Below, piece after piece: positions 16,083-24,899 of a stretch of 26,107 nucleotides of DNA. Both the position numbers and the translations under genes were made by a program. The first letter of the stretch is position 1; the number at the start of each line of letters is the position of its first letter. The stretch is from positions 1-26,107 of the forward strand of contig JANLUX010000313.1 in assembly GCA_031363705.1 (NCBI GenBank), written 5' to 3'. The notes under the pieces were generated by a model. That model searched no databases and was not told the origin of the DNA. It saw nothing but the letters and a program-made list of their open reading frames with translations. This DNA is from JANLUX01 sp031363705. Its GTDB lineage: Bacteria > Bacteroidota > Bacteroidia > AKYH767-A > OLB10.

Positions 16083-17045
16083 TTATTTATTGAAATGAAA
16101 AATTTTTCCGTGTTCTCCTACTGCAATCCCTGAAAAGGAAGTAAGCATAACTGCGTCAAAAATATTTTGCTCATCAAAAGCGGTTGCATAATGCCATTCG
16201 CTTCCTGCATCAGTGCTTAAAGCGCATTTTCCATTGTTGCCAAAAACAAAATAATTAGTGTTATCAAATGTGGAAACTGAATTGAAATGTAACCGCGAAC
16301 CCAATGAATGATTGCTGCTACTTGTTTTTTCCCAGTTCAATGAATTTACATTTCTTAACAATCCTCCATCATAACCACATGCTACTCCATTGGAAGCTGT
16401 TAACCTAATGGATGTGATGAACTCATTGTTGCTTTCGGTAAGCTGCCATTTTTTTCCACCATCTTCAGTGTAAAGCATGGCTCCGTAACCTCCGCAATAC
16501 CCTTGTAAGTTATTTTTGAAATCAACACTTCGCATTTCATGATCAACAAAAGTGTACTCCCATGTTTGACCGCCATCAGTGGTTCTTCCAATTATTCCAT
16601 GACCATATTCCTCTCCTCCACAAAAAAATCCGGTGCTGTCATTGATAAATTTCACATCATATAAATTAGTCTGGTATTGATAAGGCACCCAATATTGCAC
16701 TATGGAATCCCAATGCACTCCTCCATCATTTGTTTTCATCAGCAAAAAATTATTACACGCAGCAAATCCTTCCATGGCATTCCTGAAATAAACAGCATTC
16801 ACTCTTGAAAAAAAAGATTGGGAATAAACCTGCCAGCTCGCTCCCTGATTGCTACTGATTAAAATAATTCCATGGCTGTCATCACCACCTCCTGCAAACA
16901 AAGTATCGTTATTAAATTTATAAATACACCGGAGATTAAAATTGGTGCCGCTGCTGATTTCTGAATAATCGAGCGTGGTTTTATTTTCTTTTTTACAACC
17001 AACAAAAAACAAGGCAAGTATAAAACACAACTTAAAGTAGGTCAT
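16083..17045 (-). CDS. Ycf48-like propeller lipoprotein
   Basis: Start chosen at 17045 (MTYFKLCFILALFFVGCKKEN): it gives a clean lipoprotein signal with Cys17 and avoids overlap with the upstream gene, whereas the longer frame from 17093 adds 16 residues in front of the signal and overlaps that gene. The mature part carries BNR-like repeats (SSNQGASWQ, TNDGGVHWD, TTDGGQTWE, TEDGGKKWQ, STDAGSEWH) and glycine turns such as GFxxGG, a Ycf48/photosystem-assembly-like propeller. No sorting domain, unlike the propeller at 12651. Probably anchored in the envelope. 8 nt after the oxidase subunit III-like gene, so same mRNA. Confidence 0.88.
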   Translation of the reverse strand: MTYFKLCFILALFFVGCKKENKTTLDYSEISSGTNFNLRCIYKFNNDTLFAGGGDDSHGIILISSNQGASWQVYSQSFFSRVNAVYFRNAMEGFAACNNFLLMKTNDGGVHWDSIVQYWVPYQYQTNLYDVKFINDSTGFFCGGEEYGHGIIGRTTDGGQTWEYTFVDHEMRSVDFKNNLQGYCGGYGAMLYTEDGGKKWQLTESNNEFITSIRLTASNGVACGYDGGLLRNVNSLNWEKTSSSNHSLGSRLHFNSVSTFDNTNYFVFGNNGKCALSTDAGSEWHYATAFDEQNIFDAVMLTSFSGIAVGEHGKIFHFNK

Positions 17046-17053
17046 TGATAAAT

Positions 17054-17683
17054 TTACAATGTGAAAAGAAAAGTAAGAAAAAGACAGAGCCAAAGCCCAT
17101 CAACAAAATGCCAGAAAGCAGAGAACAAATCAATACGGGCTCCTTCAAACTTATTGCTGAAGTAAAGCAATGATTTTACCGGATCATTCCAAACATCGTA
17201 AGCTCGCAGACTTAAATAAAATTGCCACAGCAAGCCACACATAACGTGAAAAAAATGTAAGCCCGTAATAATATAAACCAATGAAATTCCTATTTCACCA
17301 TTGATAAAAAATCCCTGGTTGTATAAATCTCTCCAACCTAAAAATTGAAGGCAGGTAAAGAGCATGGTTAAACCCAAAGAAGCAGTAAAGGAAAGAATAA
17401 GCAACTTGCTGTCATCTGTTTTAAAAGCACGTTGTGCAAGCGTAACGATATAACTGGTGATCAGCAATACGATTGTACTTAGGATAAAAGGTTTGGGCAT
17501 ATTAAAATGTCCGACCGGTGGATTGTGCGTAAGCCAGATGACAAACATCAATATCAATGAAAGAAATAAGATTGTGCTTCCTGTCAAAGAAAAAAATAAA
17601 AATGTTTTATACGGTGAAATGCGCTCGAGATGCTGATGATCTGTAGCGTGTTGCTGTTCACGACCTGTTTTATGCTTACTCAT
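17054..17683 (-). CDS. Cytochrome c oxidase subunit III-like protein
   Basis: 209 residues, about five membrane helices. Signature text: FLGWRDLYNQGFFINGE, then GLHFFHVMCGLLW and SAFWHFVDGLWLCLFLTFLF, the conserved His-rich helix pair of heme-copper oxidase subunit III. A cytoplasmic His-rich head (residues 2-25) precedes the first helix. No subunit I, II or IV gene lies nearby, so it is an orphan subunit; it could serve an oxidase encoded elsewhere. Transcribed with the propeller lipoprotein and divergent from the ABC ATPase. Confidence 0.9.
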   Translation of the reverse strand: MSKHKTGREQQHATDHQHLERISPYKTFLFFSLTGSTILFLSLILMFVIWLTHNPPVGHFNMPKPFILSTIVLLITSYIVTLAQRAFKTDDSKLLILSFTASLGLTMLFTCLQFLGWRDLYNQGFFINGEIGISLVYIITGLHFFHVMCGLLWQFYLSLRAYDVWNDPVKSLLYFSNKFEGARIDLFSAFWHFVDGLWLCLFLTFLFTL

Positions 17684-17710
17684 AAACTTAGCATATTCAT
17701 TTTAGTATCT

Positions 17711-17738
17711 CAAATATACAATAATATGCCACATGCAA
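17711..17738 (-). promoter_or_regulatory. Promoter of the oxidase III / propeller genes
   Basis: On the minus strand: TTG (17736-17738), 17-nt spacer, TATATTTG (17711-17718), 27 nt upstream of the ATG. Full consensus match. Confidence 0.65.
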
Positions 17739-17746
17739 AAACTGCT

Positions 17747-17780
17747 TTGCGATATTAATCACTACTTCTCACTATTTTTG
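17747..17780 (+). promoter_or_regulatory. Possible promoter of the ABC ATPase gene
   Basis: TTG (17747-17749) and TATTTTTG (17773-17780) with a long 23-nt spacer, 22 nt before the GTG start at 17803. It lies back to back with the minus-strand promoter at 17711-17738. Confidence 0.4.
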
Positions 17781-17802
17781 AAAACACATTATAAACATTA
17801 TT

Positions 17803-18525
17803 GTGCAACCCGTAATTAAAGTCAATAACATCAGCCGTATCTATAAAGTAGGTACTGAAACCATTCATGCGTTGCGTTCCATCTCTATGGAAATACACAA
17901 GAATGAATACGTGGCATTAATGGGTTCATCCGGCTCAGGCAAATCTACTTTAATGAATGTGCTTGGTTGTCTTGACACGCCAACTACCGGAGAATATTAT
18001 CTGGATGGTACTTCTGTTGCCAACAGAAGCGATAATGAATTAGCCGAAATACGGAATAAACAAATCGGTTTTGTGTTTCAGACATTTAATTTATTGCCAA
18101 GAAGTACAGCATTGGATAATGTAGCACTTCCGTTAGTGTATGCAGGATTTTCAAAAGATGAAAGGAACAAACGTGCATTAAAAACACTCACTGATGTGGG
18201 CTTGGGTGATCGTGTCAGCCATCGTCCAAATGAATTATCAGGAGGTCAGCGTCAACGTGTTGCTATTGCACGCGCATTGGTTACAAATCCTTCAATCATT
18301 TTAGCGGATGAACCAACAGGAAATCTTGATTCCAAAACCTCAGAAGAAATAATGATTTTACTGGAAGAGATTCATAAGAAAGGCAACACCGTTATTTTAG
18401 TTACGCACGAAGAAGATATTGCACGGCATGCTCATCGGATTATAAGACTTAAAGACGGATTAGTGGAAGGAGATTTTAAGAATGAGAAAATTTACCGTGC
18501 TGAACCAAAAGAAATTACACAATGA
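17803..18525 (+). CDS. LolD/MacB-type ABC transporter ATP-binding protein
   Basis: 240-residue ATPase with GSSGSGKST Walker A (about 42-50), LSGGQRQRVAIARALV signature, LADEPTGNLDS Walker B. The TGNLD sequence places it in the LolD/MacB/FtsE-like group, which works with FtsX-like permeases in lipoprotein release or efflux. No such permease is adjacent. The start is GTG, 22 nt after a possible -7 box. The last 4 nt overlap the adenosyltransferase start (ATGA at 18522-18525), so the two are translationally coupled although functionally unrelated. Confidence 0.9.
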   Translation: MQPVIKVNNISRIYKVGTETIHALRSISMEIHKNEYVALMGSSGSGKSTLMNVLGCLDTPTTGEYYLDGTSVANRSDNELAEIRNKQIGFVFQTFNLLPRSTALDNVALPLVYAGFSKDERNKRALKTLTDVGLGDRVSHRPNELSGGQRQRVAIARALVTNPSIILADEPTGNLDSKTSEEIMILLEEIHKKGNTVILVTHEEDIARHAHRIIRLKDGLVEGDFKNEKIYRAEPKEITQ

Positions 18526-19070
18526 AAATATATACTAAAACCGGTGATAAGGGTCAGACTTCACTTATCGGAGGTACACGTGTTCCTAAATCTCATCTGC
18601 GCATCGAATCTTATGGCACTATTGATGAACTCAATTCGTGGATTGGCTTAATACGCGACCAGGGAATTGATGATCATTCAATAACCTTACTGCTCGAAAT
18701 TCAGGATCGTCTGTTTACCATCGGCTCTTCCCTCGCATCTGATCCTGAAAAATCTAAAATGAAAATTCCTGATCTCACCGATAATGACATTGCTATTCTT
18801 GAAAAAGAAATTGATAGAATGGATGACCATTTACCTGAGTTGCGTTCCTTCATTCTTCCCGGTGGAAATAATACTATTTCGTTTTGTCATCTTGCAAGAT
18901 GTGTTTGCCGGAGGGCCGAAAGATTAGTTGTTCAACTGGAAGAACAGAGCTTAGTTGATGACAAGGTGAAAGTGTATCTCAATCGCCTTTCTGATTACCT
19001 GTTTGTGCTCGCCCGATGGATGGCACAGCAAAAAAATATTGCTGAAACCCCCTGGAGTCCAAGATTATAA
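18522..19070 (+). CDS. PduO-type cob(I)alamin adenosyltransferase
   Basis: Transfers the adenosyl group of ATP to cob(I)alamin to make coenzyme B12. N-terminal IYTKTGDKGQTSLIGGTRVPK is the ATP-binding loop; DELNSWIGL and the helix CHLARCVCRRAERLVVQL, with the RRAER ATP/cobalamin site, complete the trimeric five-helix fold. 182 residues is standard. Overlaps the ABC ATPase by 4 nt. Other cobalamin genes are not in the window. Confidence 0.94.
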   Translation: MKIYTKTGDKGQTSLIGGTRVPKSHLRIESYGTIDELNSWIGLIRDQGIDDHSITLLLEIQDRLFTIGSSLASDPEKSKMKIPDLTDNDIAILEKEIDRMDDHLPELRSFILPGGNNTISFCHLARCVCRRAERLVVQLEEQSLVDDKVKVYLNRLSDYLFVLARWMAQQKNIAETPWSPRL

Positions 19071-19120
19071 CAAGTTTTTTAACAGCTTTTACAATTTCTT
19101 TTCTAAGTAAAAGATTTTTT

Positions 19121-19128
19121 TACTTTTG
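19121..19128 (+). promoter_or_regulatory. -7 box upstream of the DUF2795-type gene
   Basis: TACTTTTG followed by CAGCCC, a common Bacteroidota form, about 64 nt before the ATG at 19192. No TTG at the normal distance. Confidence 0.5.
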
Positions 19129-19191
19129 CAGCCCTTTAAAACTTTCTTGTATTAAGAAGTTTTATCAGGACAAAACAAAAACGGATTTACA

Positions 19192-19413
19192 ATGTATTGG
19201 ACTCTTGAACTCGCCTCTCACCTTGAGGATGCCCCATGGCCTGCCACAAAAGACGAATTAATTGATTACGCAATTCGATCCGGTGCACCCATGGAAGTGA
19301 TTGAAAATTTACAGGAGCTGGAGGATGAAGGGGAGGCTTATGAAACCATCGAAGAGATATGGCCTGATTATCCCACCAAGGACGACTTCTTCTTTAATGA
19401 GGATGAATATTGA
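19192..19413 (+). CDS. Small acidic DUF2795-type protein
   Basis: 73 residues, strongly acidic at the C-terminus (KDDFFFNEDEY). The text MYWTLELASHLEDAPWPATKDELIDYAIRSGAP is, as I recall it, highly conserved across Bacteroidota and carries a small helix-turn-helix-like DUF2795 fold. Function unknown. Own promoter and a terminator downstream, so a monocistronic gene; such strong conservation suggests a basic cellular role. Confidence 0.85.
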   Translation: MYWTLELASHLEDAPWPATKDELIDYAIRSGAPMEVIENLQELEDEGEAYETIEEIWPDYPTKDDFFFNEDEY

Positions 19414-19432
19414 TATAAACAAAGTTTACGTT

Positions 19433-19472
19433 AAGGCTTATTTCAGATAATGAAGTAAGCCTTTGTTATTTT
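19433..19472 (+). terminator. Probable terminator after the DUF2795-type gene
   Basis: AAGGCTTA (19433-19440) pairs with TAAGCCTT (19456-19463), extended by TTTC/GAAG, then TTGTTATTTTT. It lies only 10-20 nt before the MFS start at 19482. Confidence 0.6.
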
Positions 19473-19481
19473 TAGCCCGCT

Positions 19482-20717
19482 ATGAAAAAACCGCTTTCTC
19501 CCACAGCACACGATCCTTATGCATCGTTACGCTTTAAAGAGTTCCGGTATTTTATATGGGCAAAACTGCTGTTAACGTTAGCCTTGCAAATGCAGGCAGT
19601 TATTGTAAGCTGGTTAGTGTATGAAAAAACCCACGATCCCCTTTCATTAGGTATTATTGGATTAGCAGAAGCAATTCCGGCAATTTCTCTTTCGCTTTAT
19701 GGAGGTCATATTGCTGATCGCGTAAGCAGAAAAAGTATTTTAATGTGGACAACCTTGCTTATGTTTTTAGGTTCGGGTTTTTTGGTTTTGTATGTCTATA
19801 ATTATGTGGGGAGTTCAGTATGGCTCGCCTATTTTGTAATTTTTATAATTGGTATTGCCAGAGGTTTTCATTATCCCGCACAATCAGCTTTCTGGGCGCA
19901 ATTGGTACCTAAGGACAACTATGTAAATTCCTCTACATGGAATAGCACAGTATGGCAATTAGGTGCTGTAGCAGGACCAGCATTAGGAGGTTTGTGTTAC
20001 GGATATTTTGGTGCAGGCATTTCCAGCATCATTGTTTGTGGATTCATTGCCATCTGCATCCTGTATTATTATCGTATCTCGCATAAACCCATTGCGTTAT
20101 TCAGTCAAACAGAAACACTTAAAGATTCTTTATTATCAGGTATCCGCTACGTATTTAAGAACAATATTTTTAAGGCTGCGCTATCGCTTGATTTATTTGC
20201 GGTGCTATTTGGCGGAGCTGTTGCACTGTTGCCAATGTTCGCTGATAAGATTTTACATGTTGGTCCGCAGGGATTAGGTTTTTTGCGTGCAGCACCGGCA
20301 GTGGGAGCGGTTATTATGGCGTTATTAATGGCTCATCATCCTCCACGTAAAAATGCCGGTATTAAATTGTTGTTATGCGTTGCGGGATTTGGTTTATGTA
20401 TGATCGCATTCGCTCTTTCGCATAATTTTTATCTATCATTTGCCATCCTGTTTTTTAGCGGAGCGTTTGATAATGTAAGTGTAGTAATCCGTTCCACTAT
20501 TCTGCAAAGTTTTACTCCGGATGAAATGCGGGGTCGTGTAGCTTCGGTAAATAATATTTTTGTAGGAAGCAGTAATGAGATTGGTGCTTTTGAATCAGGT
20601 TTTGCCGCAAAACTTTTAGGATTGGTTCCTTCGGTGATTTTTGGCGGTGCTGTCACCTTGTTAGTGGTTGCCATTACCTACAAATTGTCACCTTCTCTGC
20701 GGAAATTGCAGCTCTAA
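19482..20717 (+). CDS. MFS transporter (EntS-like MFS_3 group)
   Basis: 411 residues, about twelve membrane helices. The loop between helices 2 and 3 reads GGHIADRVSRKSIL, the MFS motif A. GIARGFHYPAQSAFWAQLVPKDNYVNSSTWNSTVWQLGAVAGPALGG matches exporters of the EntS/macrolide-efflux (MFS_3) type, and SFTPDEMRGRVASVNNIFVGSSNEIGAFESG is the conserved second-half counterpart. Substrate unknown. Stands between the DUF2795-type gene and secA, on the same strand. Confidence 0.9.
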   Translation: MKKPLSPTAHDPYASLRFKEFRYFIWAKLLLTLALQMQAVIVSWLVYEKTHDPLSLGIIGLAEAIPAISLSLYGGHIADRVSRKSILMWTTLLMFLGSGFLVLYVYNYVGSSVWLAYFVIFIIGIARGFHYPAQSAFWAQLVPKDNYVNSSTWNSTVWQLGAVAGPALGGLCYGYFGAGISSIIVCGFIAICILYYYRISHKPIALFSQTETLKDSLLSGIRYVFKNNIFKAALSLDLFAVLFGGAVALLPMFADKILHVGPQGLGFLRAAPAVGAVIMALLMAHHPPRKNAGIKLLLCVAGFGLCMIAFALSHNFYLSFAILFFSGAFDNVSVVIRSTILQSFTPDEMRGRVASVNNIFVGSSNEIGAFESGFAAKLLGLVPSVIFGGAVTLLVVAITYKLSPSLRKLQL

Positions 20718-20755
20718 GATTAATTCCGCTTGTTGGCATTGTAATGGAAGACGGA

Positions 20756-20784
20756 TTTAGCCTCAGCGAATAATTGTACCTTTG
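20756..20784 (+). promoter_or_regulatory. Probable promoter of secA
   Basis: TACCTTTG (20777-20784) with TTT (20756-20758) 18 nt upstream in place of TTG; about 60 nt before the secA ATG. Confidence 0.5.
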
Positions 20785-20844
20785 TAAGCTGTAATTATAT
20801 TTTAATAATCCATACTATTTAAGGCGATAAAACCAGTTTAAGAC

Positions 20845-23800
20845 ATGTTAGAACTTGTAAATAAAACCCTTCGTAAATTTTTTGGCAATAAAAGTGATCG
20901 GGATATGAAAGAATTAGTTCCTCTTTCTGAAAAAGCCAAAGCGGAATTTCCTGCCCTTGCTGAATTGAGCAATGATGAATTACGCGCCAAAACATTTGAA
21001 TTTAAACAACAGATTACTGATTATATCGCTGATATTGAAAATGAGTTAAACGAACTTAACCAGCGTGTGGAAGAAAACCCTGACATGGATATGGCAGAGA
21101 AAGAACAAGCTTACGCACGTATTGATGAATTAAAAAAAGAACGGAATGCTAAGATTGAAGAAATACTGCTTGAGCTTTTACCTGCTGCTTTTGCAGTGGT
21201 GAAAGAAACAGCGCGCAGATTTAAAGAAAATGAAACACTGGAAGTAAACGCACTTCAACTGGATCGTGACATTGCTGCAAAACGAAGTAACGTAACGATA
21301 CAAGGTGATCGTGCGATTTATAAAAATTCGTGGCTTGCTGCAGGAAATATGATTACCTGGGACATGGTTCATTATGATGTGCAGCTGATTGGTGGTGCTG
21401 TTTTGCACCAGGGAAAAATTGCTGAGATGGCAACCGGTGAAGGAAAAACTTTGGTGGCAACATTGCCGCTTTATTTAAATGCTTTGGCAGGAAGAGGAGT
21501 GCATGTGGTTACAGTGAATGATTACTTAGCAAAGCGTGACTCTGAATGGAACGGTCCTGTATTTGAATTTCTCGGCTTAAGGGTTGATTGCATTGATAAG
21601 CACCAACCCAATTCTCCTGAAAGAAGAAACGCTTATCTCGCTGACATCACTTATGGAACCAACAATGAATTTGGCTTTGATTACTTACGTGATAACATGG
21701 CTCGCAATCCTGAGGACATGGTTCAGCGCGAACATCATTATGCGATTGTGGATGAGGTTGACTCTGTATTGATTGATGATGCTCGTACGCCATTGATTAT
21801 TTCAGGACCTACCCCTAAAGGAGAGAATCAGGAATTTTTTGCACTCAAACCAAAAGTTGAGCAGTTAGTGAATGCACAGCGTAATTACATTAACACGGTG
21901 ATTGCTGATGCGAAGAAAAAATTTGGTGACAAAGAAAAAGAAGATGAAACCGGTTTGGCATTGCTTCGTGCGCACCGCGGATTGCCAAAGAACAAAGCGT
22001 TGATAAAGTTTTTGAGTGAAACAGGTGTGCGTGCCTTGATGCAGAAAACCGAAAATCATTACATGCAGGATCAGTCAAAAGAAATGCATAAAGTGGATGC
22101 TGAATTGTTTTTTGTGATTGATGAAAAAAACAACACCATTGAATTAACAGAAAAAGGACTCGACCTGATCAGTACACATAATGATGAGTCTAATTTTTAT
22201 TCGATGCCTGATGTGGGTTCAGTGATGGCGGATATTGAAAAAAGCGATGCAACACCACAGGAAAAAATAGAACGCAAGGATGAATTGATGCGCGACTTTG
22301 CAGTTAAGTCAGAACGCGTTCATACCATCAATCAATTATTAAAAGCTTACACACTTTTTGAAAATGATGTGGAGTACATTATTGCTGATGGCAAAATAAA
22401 AATTGTGGATGAACAAACTGGTCGTGTGCTGGATGGGAGAAGATACAGTGATGGATTGCACCAGGCAATTGAAGCAAAAGAAAATGTAAAGATTGAAGCA
22501 GCCACACAAACTTATGCAACTGTTACATTGCAAAATTATTTTCGCATGTACCACAAACTTGCTGGTATGACAGGTACTGCTGAGACAGAAGCGGGAGAGT
22601 TCTGGCAGATTTACAAATTAGATGTGGTCTCCACTCCTACTCATCGAAAGATGGTTCGTAAGGATGAGGAAGATTTGGTATATAAAACAACACGCGAAAA
22701 ATACAATGCGGTTATTGAAGAAATTGTAAAACTCACACAAGCGGGCAGACCTGTTTTGGTTGGAACAACATCTGTAGAAATTTCTGAATTGATCAGCCGG
22801 ATGTTGAAACTGCGAAACATCAAACACAATGTATTGAATGCAAAACTCCATCAGCGCGAAGCTGAGATTGTTGCTGAAGCAGGTAAATCAGGAACCGTAA
22901 CCATTGCAACTAATATGGCGGGTCGTGGTACTGATATAAAGCTTGGACCAGGTGTTAAAGAAGCAGGTGGTTTGGCAATCATTGGTACTGAGCGTCATGA
23001 TTCCAGACGTGTTGACCGCCAGTTGCGTGGTCGTGCCTGACGTCAGGGAGATCCGGGTTCTTCGCAGTTCTTTGTTTCGTTAGAAGATAACCTCATGCGT
23101 TTATTCGGTTCAGAAAGAATTGCAAAGCTGATGGATCGCATGGGTATTGAAGAAGGTGAAGTGATTCAGCACAGTATGATCACCAGCTCCATTGAACGTG
23201 CACAAAAGAAAGTTGAAGAAAACAATTTTGGAATACGCAAGCGTTTGCTTGAGTATGATGATGTGATGAATGCACAACGTGAAGTGGTTTATAAAAAACG
23301 CAGGCATGCATTGTATGGAGAGCGCTTAACTCTCGATCTTCAAAACATGATGTATGATTTGGTTGACAGTATCGCTGCAACTTACAGTGAAGATCGTGAT
23401 TATGATGCGTTCAATTTAGAGTTGATACGTTTATTCTCCATCGAAAGTCCGGTAAGCAAGGAAGAATTTATGCAGGCAAAACCGGATGCGCTTTCATCCA
23501 AAATTTTTGCTGCTGTCGAAGATCATTATAAAGCAAAATCAAAACTGATTGCAGACAGAACGTTTCCTGTATTAAAAAATATTTACGAGAATCAAAGCAA
23601 TGCTTTTGAAAATATAGTAGTGCCGTTTACCGATGGAATACATAATATTCAAGTGCTGGCAAATCTTAAAAAAGCTTATGAGACAAATGGTCGTGAATTA
23701 ATAAATGCATTTGAGCGCAGTGTTACCTTATCATTAATTGATGATGCATGGAAAGAACACTTACGTGAAATGGATGACTTAAAACAATCCGTTCAAAGTG

Positions 23801-24168
23801 CAGTTTATGAACAAAAAGATCCTTTATTGATTTATAAGTTTGAATCGTTTGAGCTTTTCAAAAAAATGCTGGAACAGATCAATCGTGATACTATGTCATT
23901 CTTATTTAAAGGAACTGTACAAGGTCAGGATGAGCAAAAAGTGCAGGAAGCGCGTGCTCCGCAAAGAACAGATCTGAGCAAATTAAAAACATCACACGAT
24001 AGTTTTGAAAACACTTCACATACTGGAGGAGAAGGAAACGGAAATCCTAATGAACAACGTAAAGCACAACCGGTAAGAGTTGAACAAAAAGTAGGACGCA
24101 ATGATCCATGTCCTTGCGGAAGCGGAAAGAAATACAAGAACTGCCATGGTGCAATGGTGGAGAGTTAG
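20845..24168 (+). CDS. secA: Protein translocase ATPase SecA, interrupted by one in-frame TGA
   Basis: Motor of the Sec pathway, driving unfolded preproteins through SecYEG. One frame of 1,107 codons: first segment 20845-23037 (731 residues), TGA, then 23041-24165. Visible parts: Walker A GEGKT (198-202), DEVD box (303-306), the preprotein cross-linking domain, the second helicase half with GTTSVE and NMAGRGTDIKLG, motif VI QLRGRA-stop-RQGDPGSS, the helical scaffold/wing region, and the C-terminal zinc motif CPCGSGKKYKNCH. Length suits Bacteroidota SecA (about 1,100). The TGA (23038-23040) stands where the family has the motif VI Gly; a single G-to-T change from GGA would explain it. Both sides are intact, so decay seems unlikely. 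A restart at ATG 23095 would lack motif VI. Confidence 0.95.
23038..23040 (+). other. In-frame TGA at secA motif VI glycine
   Basis: Codon 732 of the frame, between GCC (Ala) and CGT (Arg). The next base is C, giving UGAC, a context reported as leaky in E. coli. See the secA entry. Confidence 0.95.
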
Positions 24169-24172
24169 TTGT

Positions 24173-24242
24173 CAGTTTACAGTTTGCGGTTTACAGTTGC
24201 TGACGCACGAAACCGTAAACTGTAAACTGTAAACCGTAAATT
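24173..24242. repeat. GTTTAC-word inverted repeat
   Basis: A left arm (about 24173-24198) of CAGTTTACAGTTTGCGG-type words faces a right arm (24210-24242) of AAACCGTAAACTG words. The 18-nt core 24175-24192 pairs with 24210-24227 at 17 positions. It fills the gap between secA and the DUF2480 gene. No T-run follows, so it is not a classical terminator. Confidence 0.85.
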
Positions 24243-24245
24243 AAA

Positions 24246-24755
24246 ATGTCAGAAGAAATTATAAATAAAGTAGCTGAAAGCGAATTACTGCAATTCGATT
24301 TACAGGATTTATATGTAAAAGGTGAACGGGTTTTGTTTGACCTGAAAAATTTTTTGTTTGAAGAATTAATTTTAAAAGAAAAAGATTTTCGTGACCAAAT
24401 AAAAAACCACATCTGGAATCAATACGAAAATAAATTTGTTGCAATTACCTGCACTGCAGATGCCATTGTTCCAACATGGGCTTTTATGCTTGTTGCTTCA
24501 CAACTTCAGCCCTTTGCAAAAAAAATTGTGTTTGGTGATTTGAATAAATTAGAAGAAGAAATTTTCCGAACCCAGATTTCAAAAATTGATTTAAAAGATT
24601 ACACAGATAAAAAAATTAGTATCAAAGGTTGCAGTGATATTTATGTTCCTCCTTCAGCTTACGTTGAACTAACTGCATTGCTTCGTCCGGTTGCTAAAAG
24701 TATTATGTATGGAGAAGCATGTTCAACGGTGCCTGTTTTTAAAAGGAAGGATTAG
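24246..24755 (+). CDS. DUF2480 family protein
   Basis: 169 residues, cytoplasmic, no signal or membrane segment. The family text is plain: VAESELLQFDLQDLYVKGERVLFDLKNFLFEELILKEKDFRDQIKNHIW, then VAITCTADAIVPTWAFMLVASQLQP and CSDIYVPPSAYVELTALLRPVAKSIMYGEACSTVPVF. Three cysteines and repeated short motifs fit a conserved Bacteroidota protein of unknown role. It lies downstream of secA, separated by the word repeat, and is closed by the terminator at 24820. Confidence 0.88.
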   Translation: MSEEIINKVAESELLQFDLQDLYVKGERVLFDLKNFLFEELILKEKDFRDQIKNHIWNQYENKFVAITCTADAIVPTWAFMLVASQLQPFAKKIVFGDLNKLEEEIFRTQISKIDLKDYTDKKISIKGCSDIYVPPSAYVELTALLRPVAKSIMYGEACSTVPVFKRKD

Positions 24756-24819
24756 ATAATTCGAGTATGATTTATTTCTGACAGTGATTTTTTTCGATAA
24801 CTTTATTAATTGAAATATT

Positions 24820-24848
24820 AAAGAGGATACAGGGTGTCCTCTTTTTTT
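24820..24848 (+). terminator. Intrinsic terminator after DUF2480
   Basis: AAAGAGGATAC (24820-24830) pairs with GTGTCCTCTTT (24834-24844) around a 3-nt AGG loop, followed by a T-run to 24848. Strong, textbook shape. Confidence 0.9.
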
Positions 24849-24887
24849 ATGACTAAAATCATCAAATAATAAAGCACTTAAAAAACT

Positions 24888-24895
24888 TAAATTTG
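24888..24895 (+). promoter_or_regulatory. -7 box directly before the dioxygenase gene
   Basis: TAAATTTG ends only 4 nt before the ATG at 24900, so a promoter here would give a leaderless mRNA. No TTG at the usual distance. Confidence 0.35.
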
Positions 24896-24899
24896 ACAC

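Noticed and set aside
16083..17093. Longer start of the propeller lipoprotein at 17093
   Set aside because: It would overlap the upstream oxidase gene by 40 nt and place 16 residues before a good lipoprotein signal that begins at 17045.
23038..23040. Selenocysteine or a reassigned genetic code as the cause of the secA TGA
   Set aside because: Gly, not Cys, is conserved at this site, I see no obvious selenocysteine-insertion hairpin, and TGA is used as the normal stop by many genes in the window.
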